In this document: in pieces, positions 5,738-7,594 of the stretch
How positions within the stretch are numbered: position 1 is the stretch's first letter
Layout: each line of letters begins with the position of its first letter
Source of the DNA: an uncultured Clostridiaceae bacterium
GTDB taxonomy: Bacteria > Bacillota > Clostridia > Lachnospirales > Lachnospiraceae
Reading direction: 5' to 3'
Assembly (NCBI GenBank): GCA_902477765.1
Contig: CABSIM010000066.1
Location: 1 to 7,594 of the forward strand
DNA length: 7,594 bases
The notes under the pieces: generated by a model
Database searches by the model: none
What the model saw: the letters and a program-made list of their open reading frames with translations, nothing else
What the model was told of the DNA's origin: nothing
Program-made: the position numbers and the translations under genes

Positions 5738-6373
5738 TTATACATCGGTTTCCCCGGCAATCAGCCGGAGGATCATATTGGCCTGATGCGCGGCACAGAC
5801 GAGTACCCGGGAAGAGACCAGTCCGGGACCGCTGTCAGCGTCAGAGCACCCGTCCCCGCAAAGATAAAAATTACCGAATACCCGGCGGGTTCGGATGGTG
5901 TTGGCACTTCCCAGGCCGGCCATGCCGGAGGCGGCCACCAGGCACCGGCCCGGAAAATGCTCCAGCACACCGGAAACCAGCATGGCTTTGGCTTCCGGAC
6001 AGTCAAAGGCTTCGCAGACCAGGTCATCATTACGCAGGAGATCCGGAAGGTTTTCCTCGGTTATCCGGACCGTGTCTGTTTTTATTCTGCAGTAGGGGGC
6101 CATTTCCAGCAGTGTCTCCTTCAGTGCGTCGGTTTTGAACCGGCCTAGCTGGCGGACAAAATACTGCTGCCGGTTGAGATTGCTCATGTCCACCCTGTCA
6201 AAGTCAATGAGATGGAGCTGTCCCACACCTGCTCTGGCCAGAGCGGAGGCCACATTGGATCCCAGACCTCCCAGGCCGCACACGGCAACACGCGCCTGGC
6301 TGATTTTTTTCTGAAGTTCTTCGCCATGACGCCCGCACAGGGTTTTATAAAAGGCTTCTTCTGTGGGAATCAT
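5738..6373 (-). CDS. thiF: ThiF, ThiS adenylyltransferase (short clostridial type)
   Basis: E1/MoeB-like enzyme that uses ATP to adenylate the C-terminal glycine of ThiS. From ATG 6373 it has 211 residues. The Rossmann nucleotide motif G-L-G-G-L-G-S is at 33-39, L-I-D-F-D-R-V-D at 55-62 carries the acidic residues, N-L-N-R-Q-Q-Y at 65-71 holds the conserved Arg, and V-C-E-A-F-D at 119-124 follows. It is shorter than E. coli ThiF, ending soon after N-M-I-L-R-L. A single C-x3-C (Cys172, Cys176) is seen rather than the two C-x-x-C zinc pairs of the E. coli protein, which fits the short clostridial ThiF subfamily. Start choice: the GGAGGAGG that closes thiS lies just before ATG 6373. The frame stays open to 6406, but that region lies inside thiS. 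Confidence 0.95.
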   Translation of the reverse strand: MIPTEEAFYKTLCGRHGEELQKKISQARVAVCGLGGLGSNVASALARAGVGQLHLIDFDRVDMSNLNRQQYFVRQLGRFKTDALKETLLEMAPYCRIKTDTVRITEENLPDLLRNDDLVCEAFDCPEAKAMLVSGVLEHFPGRCLVAASGMAGLGSANTIRTRRVFGNFYLCGDGCSDADSGPGLVSSRVLVCAAHQANMILRLIAGETDV

Positions 6374-6374
6374 G

Positions 6375-6569
6375 TCAGCCTCCTCCCACAAAACTGACGA
6401 TTTCAATAATATCGCCGTCTTTCAGTACCGTTGTATCGTACAGCCTTCTGGGGACAATCTCCCCGTTTTTTTCCACTGCCACCCGCCGGGAATCGAACGG
6501 AGACCCGGAAAGAAATTCTGTTATGGTTCTGCCGGAGGCATCCAGCAGCGTTCCGTTTACCTGAACCAA
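6375..6569 (-). CDS. thiS: ThiS, sulfur carrier protein
   Basis: A 64-residue ubiquitin-like protein that carries sulfur as a C-terminal thiocarboxylate to ThiG. It begins (M)-V-Q-V-N-G, has the beta-grasp pattern V-A-V-E-K-N-G-E-I-V-P and D-G-D-I-I-E-I-V, and ends F-V-G-G-G with the required terminal glycines. The start is TTG 6569, preceded by AAAGGAGG with 7 bases between; ATG 6590, upstream in frame, sits directly after a T tract with no ribosome site. Thus a weak start codon with a strong ribosome site opens the operon. The stop is one base before the thiF start, and the glycine codons GGA-GGA-GGC double as the thiF ribosome binding site. Confidence 0.95.
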   Translation of the reverse strand: MVQVNGTLLDASGRTITEFLSGSPFDSRRVAVEKNGEIVPRRLYDTTVLKDGDIIEIVSFVGGG

Positions 6570-6592
6570 GTCAGTTCCTCCTTTCTGCATAT

Positions 6593-6648
6593 AAAAAAGC
6601 CGCACGAAAGAATTACACCCGTGGTGGTGTACCCCTTCGTGCGGCTTT
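6593..6648 (-). promoter_or_regulatory. Leader hairpin with T tract ahead of thiS (possible attenuator)
   Basis: Read on the minus strand, AAAGCCGCACGAA (6648-6636) pairs with TTCGTGCGGCTTT (6608-6596), 13 base pairs, and the 3' arm runs into TTTTTT (6598-6593): the form of a strong intrinsic terminator. Above the stem is an asymmetric internal loop, GGGG facing ATTCT, then a second 6-bp stem TACACC/GGTGTA closed by loop ACCACG. It starts ~14 bases after the predicted transcription start and ends ~24 bases before the thiS start, so it fills the leader. Either it limits transcription of the operon unless relieved, or it stabilises the mRNA 5' end. It may also act on the plus strand as a weaker terminator for read-through. 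Confidence 0.75.
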
Positions 6649-6668
6649 GCTTCTGCACTCTGGTTCAG

Positions 6669-6697
6669 AGAATAGCACAAAAAACAGTTGCTGTCAA
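6669..6697 (-). promoter_or_regulatory. Sigma-A promoter of the thiSFGHE operon
   Basis: On the minus strand: perfect -35 TTGACA (6697-6692), 17-base spacer, -10 TATTCT (6674-6669), preceded by TGC, an extended -10 element. Predicted start is near 6662. This is the best promoter in the window and the only one seen for the thiamine genes, which are packed with gaps of 27 bases or less or overlaps. Confidence 0.8.
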
Positions 6698-6755
6698 GAA
6701 ACACGGACAAAATCTTCCGCAGCAGGAAATGGCGTTTCCGTTAAAGAAAAAGAGA

Positions 6756-6769
6756 ATCCGGTTCCGGAT
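6756..6769. repeat. Short inverted repeat in the divergent intergenic region
   Basis: ATCCGG-TT-CCGGAT is a perfect 14-base inverted repeat between the divergent thiS and flavin-reductase promoters. A related palindrome, ATCCGGAT, occurs at 6793-6800, with GAATCCGG shared by both. It could be an operator for a dimeric regulator, but no regulator gene is nearby and the elements are short, so this is only a possibility. Confidence 0.3.
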
Positions 6770-6820
6770 CCGCAGAAGGAGAAAAGCACAGAATCCGGAT
6801 GCTCCATATGGTGAAAAATG

Positions 6821-6829
6821 TGGTAGAAT
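6821..6829 (+). promoter_or_regulatory. Candidate extended -10 promoter of the flavin reductase gene
   Basis: TGG-TAGAAT is an extended -10 element that would start transcription near 6836, about 75 bases before the gene. No good -35 hexamer is found 17 bases upstream, so support is limited to the -10 and its position. Confidence 0.35.
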
Positions 6830-6911
6830 AGAAGATGAAAACGGCAGACCGATGCGGATTTCCGCAGATCATCAGCCGGACAGAGAAAAAGATGTACAGG
6901 AGGTAATTTCT

Positions 6912-7472
6912 ATGCGTAAGAATTTTGGAGCAAAACCATGGACGTATCCACAGCCGGTATTCATCCTTGCCACATACGGAGAAGACGGAACTCCGGACGC
7001 AATGAATGCGGCCTGGGGCGGAATCAGCGGGGCCAGTACGCTGACCATGTGCATCGGGGCGAGACATAAGACCACGGATAATATCCTGGCCCGCGGAGCG
7101 TTCACGGTCAGTATGGCAGATGCGGCTCATGTGACAGAATGCGATTACGTGGGTATCGTATCGGGGAAAGAGGTTCCCGATAAAATGGCCAGAGCCGGAT
7201 TTCACACGGTACGTTCGGAATTTGTGGATGCACCGGTTATTGAGGAACTGCCCATGACACTGGAATGCCGCCTGAAGAGTTATGATCCTGAGACGGGAAG
7301 TCTGGTGGCGGAAATTGTCAATGTAAGCGCAGACGAATCTGTTCTGGATGCGGAAGGAAATATTGATCCGGATAAACTCCAGCCCATCACCTTTGATCCG
7401 GTTCATAATACATACCGCAGACTTGGAGAAAAAGCGGGCAATGCGTTCCGGGACGGAGCAAAACTGAAATAG
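6912..7472 (+). CDS. Flavin reductase family protein (FMN-binding split barrel, flavoredoxin-like)
   Basis: 186 residues, usual length for the single-domain flavin reductase/flavoredoxin family, which binds FMN in a split barrel and moves electrons to or from flavin or another acceptor. Seen: K-P-W-T-Y-P-Q-P-V-F-I-L-A-T-Y at 8-22; D-A-M-N-A-A-W-G-G-I-S at 29-39, the FMN-contact segment of these proteins; a T-x-N-I-L-A-R-G-A-F-T-V-S-M helix-strand at 55-68; and C-D-Y-V-G-I-V-S-G at 77-85. The C-terminal D-P-V-H-N-T-Y-R-R-L-G at 162-172 is also typical. ATG 6912 has AGGAGG 8 bases upstream; the frame is open further upstream, but that lies in intergenic DNA and antisense to thiS. It is divergent from the thiamine operon, with no evident functional link. 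Physiological partner unknown. Confidence 0.9.
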   Translation: MRKNFGAKPWTYPQPVFILATYGEDGTPDAMNAAWGGISGASTLTMCIGARHKTTDNILARGAFTVSMADAAHVTECDYVGIVSGKEVPDKMARAGFHTVRSEFVDAPVIEELPMTLECRLKSYDPETGSLVAEIVNVSADESVLDAEGNIDPDKLQPITFDPVHNTYRRLGEKAGNAFRDGAKLK

Positions 7473-7535
7473 AGGGAAACTTCTGCGTACTCCGTGCAGA
7501 CGTCCGGCATGGGGACAGCGGAGTCATGACGGAAA

Positions 7536-7592
7536 AGCGAAAGGGAGTGTCGCAAAATCATCAAAATAGATGATTGAGCGGCACTTCCGCTC
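7536..7592. repeat. Nested inverted repeats at the window edge
   Basis: AATCATC (7556-7562) pairs with GATGATT (7569-7575), and AGTGTCGC (7546-7553) with GCGGCACT (7578-7585, one G-T pair), extended by GGG with TCC (7543-7545 with 7586-7588). A competing hairpin, GAGCGG-CACTT-CCGCTC (7576-7592), uses the right arm. No T tract is visible before the window ends. It may be the terminator of the flavin reductase gene or the edge of a mobile element; the cut prevents a decision. The rest of 7473-7535 holds no gene. Confidence 0.45.
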
Positions 7593-7594
7593 GT

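Noticed and set aside
6570..6710. Longer thiS starting at 6710 or at ATG 6590
   Set aside because: The 6710 start would lie upstream of the predicted promoter, and the extension is translated leader hairpin. ATG 6590 has no ribosome site, while TTG 6569 has AAAGGAGG at good spacing.
6363..6911. Upstream extension of the flavin reductase frame to 369 residues
   Set aside because: The extension is antisense to thiS and crosses the thiS promoter and leader. ATG 6912 has its own AGGAGG and gives the normal family length.
6590..6912. TPP (THI-box) riboswitch upstream of thiS
   Set aside because: The conserved aptamer strings are not seen on either strand and the leader after the predicted start is too short beside the hairpin.

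Overview
The window looks like chromosomal DNA of a gut-type clostridium, most likely Lachnospiraceae. The reasons are the 23S rRNA 3' end and tRNA sequences, the strong AGGAGG ribosome binding sites, tRNA genes without encoded CCA, and an anaerobic thiamine gene set (thiS-thiF-thiG-thiH-thiE/tenI, with a short clostridial-type ThiF and radical-SAM ThiH). The placement is inference from motifs; no database search was possible.

Layout: (1) 1-563 is the end of an rRNA operon. The 23S 3' end is followed directly by tRNA-Asn with no 5S gene between, then a probable promoter, tRNA-Glu, tRNA-Cys and a strong terminator. (2) 602-2911, plus strand, is a probable two-gene unit with a clear sigma-A promoter: a membrane-anchored S41-family peptidase, whose best-placed start codon is non-standard (CTG or ATT), and a GNAT acetyltransferase, ending at a GC-rich hairpin. 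(3) 2934-3077 is a degenerate tandem array of about six 23-bp units running into the 3' end of the thiE/tenI gene. (4) 6697 down to 3056, minus strand, is a compact thiazole-synthesis operon thiS-thiF-thiG-thiH-thiE/tenI. It has one good promoter and a short leader dominated by a terminator-like hairpin; I see no TPP riboswitch. (5) 6912-7472, plus strand, is a divergently transcribed flavin reductase-like FMN-binding protein. (6) 7473-7594 has no gene but ends in nested inverted repeats cut by the window edge.

How the genes work together: ThiF adenylates the C-terminal glycine of ThiS so that it can be converted to thiocarboxylate. ThiH makes dehydroglycine from tyrosine. ThiG combines dehydroglycine, deoxyxylulose phosphate and ThiS sulfur into the thiazole phosphate. 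The last protein either aromatises the thiazole (TenI) or joins it to the pyrimidine (ThiE). Pyrimidine synthesis (thiC/thiD) is not in this window. Most content is ordinary. The points most worth a second look are the thiS leader hairpin, the non-standard peptidase start, the 23-bp repeat array, and the TenI-like histidine in the only ThiE-family protein here.
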